From Photobacterium sp. DA100 (GTDB lineage Bacteria; Pseudomonadota; Gammaproteobacteria; Enterobacterales; Vibrionaceae), in NCBI RefSeq assembly GCF_029223585.1, contig NZ_CP119424.1, forward strand, positions 744,001 through 808,000: a stretch of DNA of 64,000 bases, given 5' to 3'. This document shows positions 33,965 through 41,966 of the stretch, in pieces. The notes under the pieces were generated by a model. That model saw nothing but the letters and a program-made list of their open reading frames with translations. It was not told the origin of the DNA and did no database searches. Position 1 is the first letter of the stretch, and each line of letters starts with the position of its first letter. Position numbers and translations under genes: made by a program.

Positions 33965-35219
33965 TCGCTGTGCAACCTTGATACTGATTGGTCTCGTGGT
34001 GAAGATGCCAGTGATATTTCCGGCAGATATCCGCGGCAATTAATAATCCCAAGCCATACCCTTTATGTCCTGTTTCGTTGCTTTTCAACCCGGTGCCAGT
34101 GTCTTCGACCATAATTGCCGATGGAGTCATCCTAATGATGACATGGCCTTGTTCCGTGAAGGCGAAGGCATTTTTAATAAGGTTACCCAGTAAGATCTTA
34201 AATGCATTCTCAGGCATTTTGATTTCTATAGGCTGAGGGGCTTCGACATACCAGTCAACATGCTTTCCCGAGAGTAATGAGGTATGAGCACTGGCTATTT
34301 CCTCGAGCTCTTTCCTGTCAAGCTGACGGCTGGAAATGTTATCCATATCCTCTTCTCGTGTCAGTGACAGCAAGGTGGTAACGAAATCGTTCATTTCAGA
34401 AGTGGCTTGCTCGAGGCGCTTTTGTTGTTTAGCAACGAATGCAGGAGCATTCGATTGCCCCAAAAGTGATGTTGCACCTTTCATGACCATCAGTGGCGTA
34501 CGTAATTCGTGGCTGGCATAGCGGTTGAAAGATCGTTCACGATTGAGCAATTCATTTATCTGGGTGACATAGAGGTTAAAGCTATCGACCAGTTGCAGGA
34601 CCTCGCGGGAATTGATCCCAGATGGAGGGGCGATTGGGGATAAATCACCGGCGTTACGTGAATCAATATCATTGGCCAGCTGGGTTAGCGGGTTTGTCAG
34701 TCTTGCAGAGGCTTTGAGCACAACCACAAAACTGACGACAAGCAGCAGAATCGAAATGCCAAGTTGCTTTAGTTGATTGAGGAAGACCTGCTCTTCGCTT
34801 ATTTCGTAGATGTAATCTGAAAATAACAAATAGAGGGTTTTGTCGGTCTTGTTGTCGGTGATACGGGTCTTCATGGCGAAGTATTCGGTGTCATCAGCGC
34901 CTTGACTCCTGATTTCAAAAGCTTTGTCCCATGGGGTATTTTCAGGGAAACGGACTTGCGGAGGGAGCTGCTTAGGATCCAGGTAAGCATGGGTAAAAGG
35001 GGGGATAGCAAATTGTGTGATGTTGCTCTGCTCCTGCAATACTTCTTCGGCAACGGCTTTAGCATGCTGTAGCCTATTATTGGCGTTAATTTGTTCAAAA
35101 TCTTCCAAAGTGGCATCAAGCAGGGAAAAGTGCAGGGTGATGATGGCAAAAGCGATGATCGAAAAATAGGTTACCGTCAGCTGCTTGGCACTCTTCACGG
35201 TTTTCAATTGTTGCTTCAC
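33918..35219 (-). CDS. sensor histidine kinase
   Basis: A 433-residue membrane kinase. Helix 1 (about 15-35), a periplasmic domain (about 36-150), helix 2 (about 152-170), HAMP (about 171-225), HisKA with the phospho-acceptor His237 in RYASHELRTPL, and an HATPase domain with N box LLGNLIKNAFAF, G boxes DTGTGL and GYGLGLLIA. It starts two bases after the response-regulator stop, so they form an operon. The periplasmic sensor domain is not one I can name. The locus suggests envelope or polymyxin-type stress as the signal, by inference. Its end overlaps gtrA on the opposite strand. Confidence 0.9.
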   Translation of the reverse strand: MKQQLKTVKSAKQLTVTYFSIIAFAIITLHFSLLDATLEDFEQINANNRLQHAKAVAEEVLQEQSNITQFAIPPFTHAYLDPKQLPPQVRFPENTPWDKAFEIRSQGADDTEYFAMKTRITDNKTDKTLYLLFSDYIYEISEEQVFLNQLKQLGISILLLVVSFVVVLKASARLTNPLTQLANDIDSRNAGDLSPIAPPSGINSREVLQLVDSFNLYVTQINELLNRERSFNRYASHELRTPLMVMKGATSLLGQSNAPAFVAKQQKRLEQATSEMNDFVTTLLSLTREEDMDNISSRQLDRKELEEIASAHTSLLSGKHVDWYVEAPQPIEIKMPENAFKILLGNLIKNAFAFTEQGHVIIRMTPSAIMVEDTGTGLKSNETGHKGYGLGLLIAADICRKYHWHLHHETNQYQGCTATISLQPNEKPNGQTE

Positions 35220-35221
35220 AG

Positions 35222-35896
35222 TTAATCCTCATCAACCAATTGGTAGCCCACCTTAGGGACATTTTTGATATATGCACGCTTGAAGGGTTTATCGATTTGG
35301 TGGCGTAATTGGTAGATATGGCTTCTCAGTACATTACCTTCAGGCTCATTGTCGCCCCACAAGGCCGCTATTAATTCCTGCTTGCTCACGACCTTAGGTG
35401 CCTTGATCATTAGCAACTTGAGGATAGTAAACAGGGTTGGGTTAAGGGCAAAGCTGCAGTTTCCTCGCTCGACCGTATGCGAGCTTAGATCAAGAGTCAT
35501 TTCGCCAAAACTCAGTTGGGCCAATGCCGTTTCTCCCATGCGACGGCGGGTAAGTGCTTTGATACGGGCTTCTAAAATATCCAGATCAAACGGTTTAACC
35601 AGATAATCGTCTGCCCCATGGGAAAAACCTTCTAAGGTATCTTCGCGGGTATCTCGGGCCGTCAGCATTAGGATCGGCGTATCAATGCCACGCTCTCGTA
35701 ATTTTTGACACACTTGGAAGCCATCCATCTTAGGTAACATAACATCAAGGATAATAAGGTCGTAATGATCGCTGCTACCAAGCTCAAAGCCGTGTTGGCC
35801 ATTGCTGGCATAATCAAGTGTGTAGCCTTTTAGTTCAAAGAAATCAAAAATGACGCCAGCAATATCTTGATGATCTTCAACCAATAGTAATTTCAT
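35222..35896 (-). CDS. OmpR-family response regulator, partner of adjacent kinase
   Basis: A 224-residue regulator with a receiver domain (VEDH, phosphoacceptor Asp in LIILDVMLPKMDGF, Lys in YLVKPFDLDILEARI) and an OmpR/PhoB winged helix (about 130-222, ending PKVGYQL). It resembles the QseB/PmrA/CarR group. I chose ATG 35896 (MKLLLVEDH), preceded by TAGGT; the frame upstream lacks a start signal. It is divergent from the GT2 gene across 168 bases that carry the shared element, so it probably regulates itself and the glycosylation genes. Confidence 0.9.
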   Translation of the reverse strand: MKLLLVEDHQDIAGVIFDFFELKGYTLDYASNGQHGFELGSSDHYDLIILDVMLPKMDGFQVCQKLRERGIDTPILMLTARDTREDTLEGFSHGADDYLVKPFDLDILEARIKALTRRRMGETALAQLSFGEMTLDLSSHTVERGNCSFALNPTLFTILKLLMIKAPKVVSKQELIAALWGDNEPEGNVLRSHIYQLRHQIDKPFKRAYIKNVPKVGYQLVDED

Positions 35897-35970
35897 GAAG
35901 GTACCTAAACAAAATGAAAGAAGCGGTATCCTAGTAGAATGACCCTCTGCGTAACACATTATCATGGACA

Positions 35971-36008
35971 ACAATGAGTGAAAAAAGTGTCAATGACCTT
36001 TTTCTGAC
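35971..36008. promoter_or_regulatory. shared regulatory element, copy 2 (response regulator/GT2 promoter)
   Basis: ACAATGAGTGAAAAAA (35971-35986) is identical to 33415-33430. Overlapping it, GTGAAAAAAGTGTC (35978-35991) faces the inverted near-copy GACCTTTTTCTGAC (35995-36008). Both divergent genes start within 100 bases. An OmpR-type regulator would fit such paired A-tract sites. Confidence 0.5.
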
Positions 36009-36064
36009 ATGCCTTTTAATACCCTAGTGCTCACTAGTTTTCTTATGCCATTTTGAGGTGAGCG

Positions 36065-37084
36065 ATGTCTTCCATTACGGTTTTGTCCCAGCACAGGGAG
36101 CGGCAGTCATTTTTTAGGCAACAAACCCCGTTCATTACAGTCATCATTCCCATGTACAACGAGCAGGAGGTCATCAGCCGTTGCCACCATAGGGTGAGCA
36201 AAGCGCTGGATGAATTAGGCAAACACTGCGAAATCATTTATGTCGATGACGGTAGCACTGACAGCAGCTGGAAAAAAGCCAGTCACCTCCGTAGCGCTTA
36301 CCACAGTGTGAAATCAATTCGCCTTAGCCGAAATTTTGGCAAAGAGGCCGCAATGAGTGCGGGATTAAAGGCGGCGACAGGGGAAGCGGCGGTGTTAATT
36401 GATGCCGATTTACAAGATCCTCCTGAGTTGATCCCTGAGATGGTGGCCCAGTGGCAAGCTGGATACGATGTCGTTGATATGCAGCGCGGCAGCCGCCAGG
36501 GAGAGGGGTGGCTCAAGCGTTTTACCGCTGCGGCTTTTTATCGGTTAATTAACCGACTCAGTGATATGCCTATACCAGAGAACGTTGGGGACTTTCGCCT
36601 GATTAACCGTCGTGTTATTGATGAGATCAACAAACTTCCAGAACGAACTCGGTTCATGAAGGGTTTATTTGCCTGGCCGGGTTTTAAGCGGATAACGCTT
36701 CAATTCGACCGTGATCCGCGCTTGGCGGGTGAAACAAAATGGAATTACCGCAAGCTGATGCATCTTGCATTTGAGGGGATTACCTCATTCAGTACCCGGC
36801 CATTACGCATTGCAACAGGCGCGGGACTGATTACTTCCTTTTCCGCCATGCTTTTGGCGGTGATTGTTCTGGCAAAAACCTTACTCTGGGGTGATCCCGT
36901 TGCCGGTTATCCATCCATGATGATTGTTGTTTTGCTGGTTGGCGGGGTACAGCTGCTGTCCATCGGCTTGATGGGGGAATATGTAGGCCGCTTATTTATT
37001 GAGGCCAAGCAGAGACCGCTGTTTGTTGTGATGGAAGAGAAACAGACCGTGCCTTCTGTTGTTCCAGAGGAAGTTCAGGTATGA
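36065..37084 (+). CDS. polyprenyl-phosphate glycosyltransferase, GT2 (GtrB/ArnC-like)
   Basis: A 339-residue GT2 enzyme with an N-terminal catalytic domain (TVIIPMYNEQEVI, YVDDGSTDSSW, and metal-binding LIDADLQDPPELI) and two C-terminal helices (about 235-300). This architecture is that of GtrB, ArnC and DPM synthases, which transfer a sugar from a nucleotide donor to undecaprenyl phosphate. The ATG at 36065 follows GAGGTGA. It overlaps the ArnT-like gene by four bases (ATGA), so the two are coupled. Which sugar is used cannot be read. Confidence 0.93.
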   Translation: MSSITVLSQHRERQSFFRQQTPFITVIIPMYNEQEVISRCHHRVSKALDELGKHCEIIYVDDGSTDSSWKKASHLRSAYHSVKSIRLSRNFGKEAAMSAGLKAATGEAAVLIDADLQDPPELIPEMVAQWQAGYDVVDMQRGSRQGEGWLKRFTAAAFYRLINRLSDMPIPENVGDFRLINRRVIDEINKLPERTRFMKGLFAWPGFKRITLQFDRDPRLAGETKWNYRKLMHLAFEGITSFSTRPLRIATGAGLITSFSAMLLAVIVLAKTLLWGDPVAGYPSMMIVVLLVGGVQLLSIGLMGEYVGRLFIEAKQRPLFVVMEEKQTVPSVVPEEVQV

Positions 37085-38517
37085 CTCAGTACCCGCAAGC
37101 AAAGCTATCTTTGACCCACTATGCCATATTGCTTACCGTTGGAACGGTACTTGTCAGGTTAGCGACCTTGGGTTTTTATCCGCTGATGGATACCACGGAA
37201 GCCCGTTATGGTGAAATGGCGCGAATCATGAGTGAGACAGGCAACTGGATCACCCCGATGTTTGACTATAACGTACCTTTCTGGGGAAAGCCGCCGTTGT
37301 TTTCCTGGTTGAGTGCCGGTGGATTTGAGCTGATGGGGGTGAATGAGTTCGCGGCTCGGGTGCCTCATCTTGCGGTTGGAATTGCCATATTGATCATCAC
37401 TTGGCTACTCGCTGTAAAAGCCCGGACAAAGAATGAGGCATGGCTGGCTGTCGCTATTTTATCTACAACCACCGCATTTATTGTCATATCAGGCGCTGTT
37501 ATGACCGATACTGCCCTGACGTTTGCCGTGACCTTGAGTATGGTCAGCTTTTGGTTGGCCTGGGAAAAAGCCAGTCGATTATGGGGGTATCTGTTCTTTG
37601 TTGGCTTGGCCATCGGGATGCTGGCAAAAGGACCGCTGACACTGGTGCTTGTGGGGATAAGCTTGGTGATGTGGCTGGCTCAGGAGCAAAGATGGCGCCG
37701 TATCCCTTCATGCTTACCTTGGAAAGGGGGGGTAGTTGTCTTCCTAGTTATTTCCTTGCCATGGTACATCCTGGCTGAATGGAAGACGCCGGGTTTCCTG
37801 AACTATTTTATTGTTGGTGAGCATATCAAGCGTTTCGTCGTTAGTGGGTGGGAAGGAGACTTGTACGGTTCAGCCCATGACGAAATAAGAGGGACTATCT
37901 GGGTATTCTGGTTTTTAGCAGCCTTGCCATGGGCGCCAGTTTTGCTCTATCAGATCATCCGTTTATTCCGTGAGGGGGGAGAGGTCGTTCAAAGTTCCGA
38001 GGGTTATATGGGTTACCTGTGGTGCTGGATGCTGTCCCCAATGCTGCTTTTCACTATGGCGGGTAATATTTTGCCTAGTTACGTGATGCCGGGCTTGCCT
38101 GCTCTTGGCTTACTGGTCGCGGGCTACCATGGTCAAAGGCCACTTTCTGACAAGGTCTTCAAGGTCGGTTTGATCACTCCCGGGCTGTTAGTAGTTGCCA
38201 CAATATTACTGGCTAATAACTTAGCCGGGAAAGAATCAGAGAAAGTATTGCTTTCACAGTGGATAAAGCAGGTGGAAAAAGAAAAGAGTGAATTGATTTA
38301 TATCGACAAGCGACCTTTTTCCGCGCAGTTCTACTCAGTTGGAAAAGCAAAACTAAACCAAGCCTCTTTGCCGACTTTATTGGCGGAACCTGCGGAAGAT
38401 GTATTTTTTGTGGTGGAGAAAGGGCGACTCCCACCTGGCTTTTTGTGGGATAAATCGCGATGTGAATTACGGGCCGAGTCGAACAAGCGACAACTGGTGC
38501 ACTGTAAGGCGGGATAA
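37081..38517 (+). CDS. ArnT/PMT-like lipid-linked glycosyltransferase (GT83)
   Basis: A 478-residue membrane enzyme with about twelve helices and the ArnT/PMT signatures DTTEARYGEMARIM (catalytic Asp in the first periplasmic loop) and WGKPPLFSW. It would move a sugar from undecaprenyl phosphate to an acceptor outside the inner membrane, lipid A in the case of ArnT. It is shorter than E. coli ArnT (about 550 residues), with a reduced soluble C-terminal domain. No arn sugar-synthesis genes are nearby, so 4-amino-arabinose is not assured. Confidence 0.88.
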   Translation: MTQYPQAKLSLTHYAILLTVGTVLVRLATLGFYPLMDTTEARYGEMARIMSETGNWITPMFDYNVPFWGKPPLFSWLSAGGFELMGVNEFAARVPHLAVGIAILIITWLLAVKARTKNEAWLAVAILSTTTAFIVISGAVMTDTALTFAVTLSMVSFWLAWEKASRLWGYLFFVGLAIGMLAKGPLTLVLVGISLVMWLAQEQRWRRIPSCLPWKGGVVVFLVISLPWYILAEWKTPGFLNYFIVGEHIKRFVVSGWEGDLYGSAHDEIRGTIWVFWFLAALPWAPVLLYQIIRLFREGGEVVQSSEGYMGYLWCWMLSPMLLFTMAGNILPSYVMPGLPALGLLVAGYHGQRPLSDKVFKVGLITPGLLVVATILLANNLAGKESEKVLLSQWIKQVEKEKSELIYIDKRPFSAQFYSVGKAKLNQASLPTLLAEPAEDVFFVVEKGRLPPGFLWDKSRCELRAESNKRQLVHCKAG

Positions 38518-38684
38518 TTTGCGCCACTGAGCAGTCTTTTGTTCGATATTTACGATGAAAAATTGTCTGGGTCGCAGATTACGCAGTCAGGAACTGGCGG
38601 TTTTGTAAAATGTGACATGTGAAGAAAAGCCCAAATATAAATTATGGAATGATGACTTCAGTGAAATAAAAATGGAGTCTGGTT

Positions 38685-38936
38685 ATGTACCGTGATTTAT
38701 TAGAAATCCCTGCGGAGCATCAGTTTATCCGTACTGATATGAAGTGGGATATAGGGAAAAAACAGGATATTGATACTTTTTGGTATGATGAGAAAAACCC
38801 TCTAGGAGAAGTAATTGCAAAGTACGTTGTCAAAGTGACCAAGTATATCTATCCACCCAAGCAGTCGGATATTAGTTTTCAGAAGTATTCCGCTGACGCC
38901 TTGTCTTTGTTGGCAGAGGGCGAATTGAAGCGGTAA
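38685..38936 (+). CDS. small hypothetical protein
   Basis: I do not recognise this 83-residue soluble protein (MYRDLLEIPAEHQFIRTDM at the start). It has mixed charge, several Tyr and Lys, no cysteines and no signal peptide. The ATG at 38685 has GGAG eight bases upstream and a hairpin terminator follows, so a real gene is likely. It stands alone between the ArnT-like and VOC genes. Confidence 0.65.
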   Translation: MYRDLLEIPAEHQFIRTDMKWDIGKKQDIDTFWYDEKNPLGEVIAKYVVKVTKYIYPPKQSDISFQKYSADALSLLAEGELKR

Positions 38937-38961
38937 AGGATCTGATGCTGAAGTTATTGAG

Positions 38962-38991
38962 GAAGTGGCTTATGGCCACTTCTTTTATTTT
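38962..38991 (+). terminator. rho-independent terminator
   Basis: GAAGTGGC and GCCACTTC form an eight-base stem around TTATG, followed by TTTTATTTT. It ends the small hypothetical gene at 38685. Confidence 0.8.
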
Positions 38992-39173
38992 ACAGCATGA
39001 CTTAGTCAGTGTTTTCGAAATTTCCACTTCAGCATGAAGACAGGTTTGCAATCGACAGTTAGTTTCAATAATTGGTAGAAGGGTGTGACCAATATCAAGG
39101 AATGTATGCTGCTGCTATCAACCCGGTTGAATAAGATTTGTCTGAGGAATACACTAGCCTGGTAACAAGTTAA

Positions 39174-39590
39174 ATGGAGTTTAATTTCAAGATGATACCG
39201 CTAGATTCCACATTGAGAGTGGTCAGACCAACAGATAATGTATCCCAAATTGCAGCTATGTATCGACAGGCACTAGGCTTTGATTTATTGAAGCAATTTG
39301 AAGATTATGATGGTTTCGATGGTGTCGTTCTGGGGCATAAGAAGCATCCATATCATATTGAGTTTGTGCACAAGGTTGGCTCGGCTGCGGGGACTGCCCC
39401 AAGTCACGAGCATCTATTGGTTTTCTATGTAGATTGCAGCCAGGCTTGGGAGCGAGCTTGCAGAAATATGATTGATGCGGGCTTTTCAGTGGTCGAGTCA
39501 AGTAATCCTTACTGGGAGCAGGTTGGTAAGACCTTTGAAGATATCGATGGCTATCGTGTCGTGCTGCAGAACCGAGATTGGGATTTCTAA
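39174..39590 (+). CDS. VOC (glyoxalase/bleomycin-resistance fold) family protein
   Basis: A 138-residue single VOC domain. Typical features are the N-terminal LRVVRPTDNVSQIAAMYRQALGF, HIEFVH in mid-protein, and the closing DIDGYRVVLQNRDW with its Glu-like metal position changed. VOC proteins include glyoxalases, dioxygenases and antibiotic-binding proteins, and the role here cannot be named. An internal ATG at 39192 with GGAG upstream is an alternative start and would remove six residues. A strong terminator follows. Confidence 0.85.
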   Translation: MEFNFKMIPLDSTLRVVRPTDNVSQIAAMYRQALGFDLLKQFEDYDGFDGVVLGHKKHPYHIEFVHKVGSAAGTAPSHEHLLVFYVDCSQAWERACRNMIDAGFSVVESSNPYWEQVGKTFEDIDGYRVVLQNRDWDF

Positions 39591-39614
39591 GTTTCTGGTA
39601 TTTTGACCAGTAGC

Positions 39615-39647
39615 AAAGCTCAAGTTGAAGAACTTGAGCTTTTTTAA
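39615..39647 (+). terminator. rho-independent terminator of VOC gene
   Basis: AAAGCTCAAGTT and AACTTGAGCTTT form a twelve-base stem around GAAG, followed by TTT. Confidence 0.9.
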
Positions 39648-39662
39648 TTCATGGCGCAGTGC

Positions 39663-39833
39663 TTAATGATTCCGGCCAGAAAGCGACTGATAGGCGGATT
39701 TGAACATCAATGTAAAACCGGCCTGGGTGAGCTCTTTGGCTGAGATCTCTGCTTCTTCAAGTCTACGATAGCACTCATCTAATGCGAGAAGTACTGTATC
39801 CACCTGATTATTCTCTAATTGTTGTAGTTGCAT
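39663..39833 (-). CDS. putative 56-residue protein
   Basis: ATG 39833 has TGGGA about nine bases upstream and opens a 56-codon frame with balanced, helix-forming composition (VDTVLLALDECYRRLEEAEISAKELTQAGF in two parts around residues 11-40). The amphipathic pattern looks like a real small helical protein. It overlaps the end of the frame at 39815-39997, suggesting coupling. No family is recognised. Confidence 0.45.
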   Translation of the reverse strand: MQLQQLENNQVDTVLLALDECYRRLEEAEISAKELTQAGFTLMFKSAYQSLSGRNH

Positions 39834-39997
39834 AACATCATTCCCATCAAGATAGCTTGCTGATTAGGCATTTCGAAATCCTCAGCATTCCATAAAAGCA
39901 TACGATTGCGAACATGAATGAAATCTGAATAGAGCATCCCGTTCTTTAGCTGACGCAAAAAGTTTCGACAAAGATCATATATGTCGCCAGTAAGCAA
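39815..39997 (-). CDS. putative 60-residue protein, coupled to the frame downstream
   Basis: A TTG-initiated frame (MLTGDIYDLCRNFLRQL at the start, MPNQQAILMGMMLCNYNN at the end) with coding-like composition. Its last 19 bases overlap the start of the 56-residue frame. The start is uncertain, since an internal ATG at residue 21 (MLYSDFIHV) is also possible. No family is recognised; it may be a remnant of a longer gene. Confidence 0.35.
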   Translation of the reverse strand: MLTGDIYDLCRNFLRQLKNGMLYSDFIHVRNRMLLWNAEDFEMPNQQAILMGMMLCNYNN

Positions 39998-40052
39998 TCT
40001 GTCATGGGACTGTCAGGCCTTTGTCAGAAATAGGTTGACAGAAGAAGGAGTT

Positions 40053-40081
40053 GCGCAATTTCAGAGGGGGCGAAATTGCGC
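40053..40081 (-). repeat. inverted repeat downstream of DUF3081-like gene
   Basis: GCGCAATTTC and GAAATTGCGC are perfect ten-base arms around a nine-base loop, 25 bases past the stop of the DUF3081-like gene. There is no T-run, so termination would be weak; the hairpin may protect the mRNA end. Confidence 0.5.
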
Positions 40082-40105
40082 GTCTAAATCGAAGGTTGGT
40101 TAAGC

Positions 40106-40417
40106 TCAGTAATTTTTGTCAATTTCTTCTAGCTTGTGAACAAATTCCTGGATCTGAGCTTCGTTATTATTGTGGAATTCAGTCGTTGTTTGGTTGATGA
40201 CCGATTCGGGATCTTCATTCATGGTATGAAAGTGGTAGGTATTGTGGAAATTGATATCGAGGGTAACTTTATCGTCAGATAGGCTGACGCTGTAGCCATC
40301 AGGTGACTCAGTACACTTAATATCTTCAAGTTGGCTGCCAAACTCAATGGTTTTACCTTGGCTCTTAATTTTCTCGTAGACACTGAGCAGGGTGCGTACA
40401 TCGACTCTGTTTTTCAT
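40106..40417 (-). CDS. DUF3081-like small protein
   Basis: A 103-residue protein whose first 70 residues resemble DUF3081, a short family of vibrios and relatives (MKNRVDVRTLLSVYEKIKS, DGYSVSLSDDKVTLDINFHNTYHF). The last 35 residues (acidic, HNNNEAQIQEF) extend beyond what I recall for the family. The ATG at 40417 follows GGAGG, the best ribosome site nearby, so the longer frame to 40453 is not used. Function unknown. Confidence 0.65.
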   Translation of the reverse strand: MKNRVDVRTLLSVYEKIKSQGKTIEFGSQLEDIKCTESPDGYSVSLSDDKVTLDINFHNTYHFHTMNEDPESVINQTTTEFHNNNEAQIQEFVHKLEEIDKNY

Positions 40418-40696
40418 TTCGACCTCCATCATGCAACTAAGATGCATGTTCATGCAGGTTTTCTGTCAGGCATGAACAAGTATACAAAACGAAGTTTTCC
40501 TACCTTAAATTTAGGCGTTCACAGAGAGACTGCAAAAGAAGTCAAAAAAGGATTAATCTAGATCAACGACCGGATACGATGAGCTTCACATTATTGAATT
40601 TTAAACAAAATGAAAATGTTGCAAAATCATGATGACGGAAGTGAGTTGAAGTGTTAGCTTGATAGATATGAATGTCAACTAAACGGAATTTTAATC

Positions 40697-41878
40697 ATGT
40701 TTAAGCAACTTGCCGAAGCGCAGCTCGATCCCATCCTATCGCTTTCTATTGCTTATCGCGACGATCCCCGAGAGGAAAAGGTTGATCTTGGAATTGGTGT
40801 TTACCGCAATAGCCAGGGTGAAACTCCCATTATGCAAGCGGTACAGTTAGCGCAGCAGCAAGTACAAGCTAGCCAGAAAACAAAAGCCTATGTTGGTCTT
40901 GCCGGAAACGAGCAGTTTAATCAATCGATGATGGATCTCTTGTTAACCGGGACATCAGCCAAGCCAAGAGCTGCTGCGGTACAAACGCCAGGTGCTAGCG
41001 GGGCATTACGGATGCTGGGTGACTTGATCCACCTTGCAGAGCCTGACACCACCGTATGGATTTCCAACCCTAGCTATGTCAATCACAAGCCAGTGATGGA
41101 AGCCGCCGGGCTGAAAGTTCGTTATTATCCATACTTTGATACGGCGACAAAGCAGGTTAATAGCGAGGCCATGCTACAGGAGTTGGCGAAAGCTGGGCCT
41201 AAGGATGTGGTATTGCTGCACGGCTGCTGCCACAACCCAACTGGTGCCGATATTTCTTTTGCCGACTGGCAGGCCATAACCGCACTGGCCAATAAGAATG
41301 GCTTTATGCCTTTCGTTGATATTGCTTATCAAGGCTTTGGTGATGGTTTGGAACAAGATGCTGCTGGCTTGCAGTTTATGGCTGACAACATCGAAGAAAT
41401 GGTGATTGCCACGTCTTGTTCTAAGAATTTTGGTTTGTATCGAGAGCGTACCGGAGCGGCAATCTTGGTCGGTGAAACTCTGAAGGAAGCACAGAAAGCC
41501 AAGGGGCGAATTCTTAACCTTGCTCGTTCAACCTATACTATGCCGCCTGATCACGGGGCAGCGTTGGTTTCGACTATCTTGCACGATGACGCTCTGACTC
41601 ATATTTGGAAACAAGAACTTAATGAAATGCAACAACGTTTGCTGACGCTGCGTGCTGGCTTGGTGAGTGAGGTGCAGGCGTTGGGCTCAAATCAATTCGA
41701 CTTTATTCAGCAACACAAAGGGATGTTTTCGGTGACGGGGCTTTCACCAGAGCAGGTTGGTCAATTGCGAGATGATTATGCAATCTATGCAGTAGGCGAT
41801 GGCCGTATCAATATCGCTGGCTTGCAAGAGCAGCATCTAGGTTACTTGGCACAAGCTCTACTGGCCGTTTCCAATTAA
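40697..41878 (+). CDS. tyrB: aromatic/aspartate aminotransferase (class I, PLP)
   Basis: A 393-residue class I aminotransferase of the AspC/TyrB subgroup. The pyridoxal Lys is in TSCSKNFGLYRERTG, and HGCCHNPTGADIS carries the conserved Asn-Pro-Thr-Gly. It moves an amino group between aromatic amino acids or aspartate and 2-oxoglutarate. Length (393) fits either TyrB or AspC, and the symbol is therefore tentative. No TyrR box was found upstream. A bidirectional terminator follows. Confidence 0.85.
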   Translation: MFKQLAEAQLDPILSLSIAYRDDPREEKVDLGIGVYRNSQGETPIMQAVQLAQQQVQASQKTKAYVGLAGNEQFNQSMMDLLLTGTSAKPRAAAVQTPGASGALRMLGDLIHLAEPDTTVWISNPSYVNHKPVMEAAGLKVRYYPYFDTATKQVNSEAMLQELAKAGPKDVVLLHGCCHNPTGADISFADWQAITALANKNGFMPFVDIAYQGFGDGLEQDAAGLQFMADNIEEMVIATSCSKNFGLYRERTGAAILVGETLKEAQKAKGRILNLARSTYTMPPDHGAALVSTILHDDALTHIWKQELNEMQQRLLTLRAGLVSEVQALGSNQFDFIQQHKGMFSVTGLSPEQVGQLRDDYAIYAVGDGRINIAGLQEQHLGYLAQALLAVSN

Positions 41879-41900
41879 GTGCTGTAATACCCCAACAAAA

Positions 41901-41928
41901 AAATGGCCAGCTAAAAAGCTGGCCATTT
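41901..41928. terminator. bidirectional terminator
   Basis: AAATGGCCAGC and GCTGGCCATTT form an eleven-base stem around TAAAAA, between the aminotransferase gene and the convergent hydrolase gene. Confidence 0.9.
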
Positions 41929-41966
41929 CTGTCTGGGATCGATTTAAAATATGGCTATCGCACTGA

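Larger units (their letters stand above)
39591..40105. other. intergenic region with two small leftward frames
   Basis: A 515-base stretch holding the VOC terminator, two overlapping small minus-strand frames (39663-39833 and 39815-39997) and an inverted repeat (40053-40081). Nothing else was recognised. Confidence 0.4.

Noticed and set aside
36065..38517. GT2 plus ArnT-like pair considered as a full arn (lipid A aminoarabinose) operon
   Set aside because: ArnA, ArnB, ArnD and ArnE/F homologues are absent, and a GtrA flippase is present instead.
40454..40696. Search for a TyrR box upstream of the aminotransferase
   Set aside because: No TGTAAA-N6-TTTACA-like sequence was seen in this stretch.
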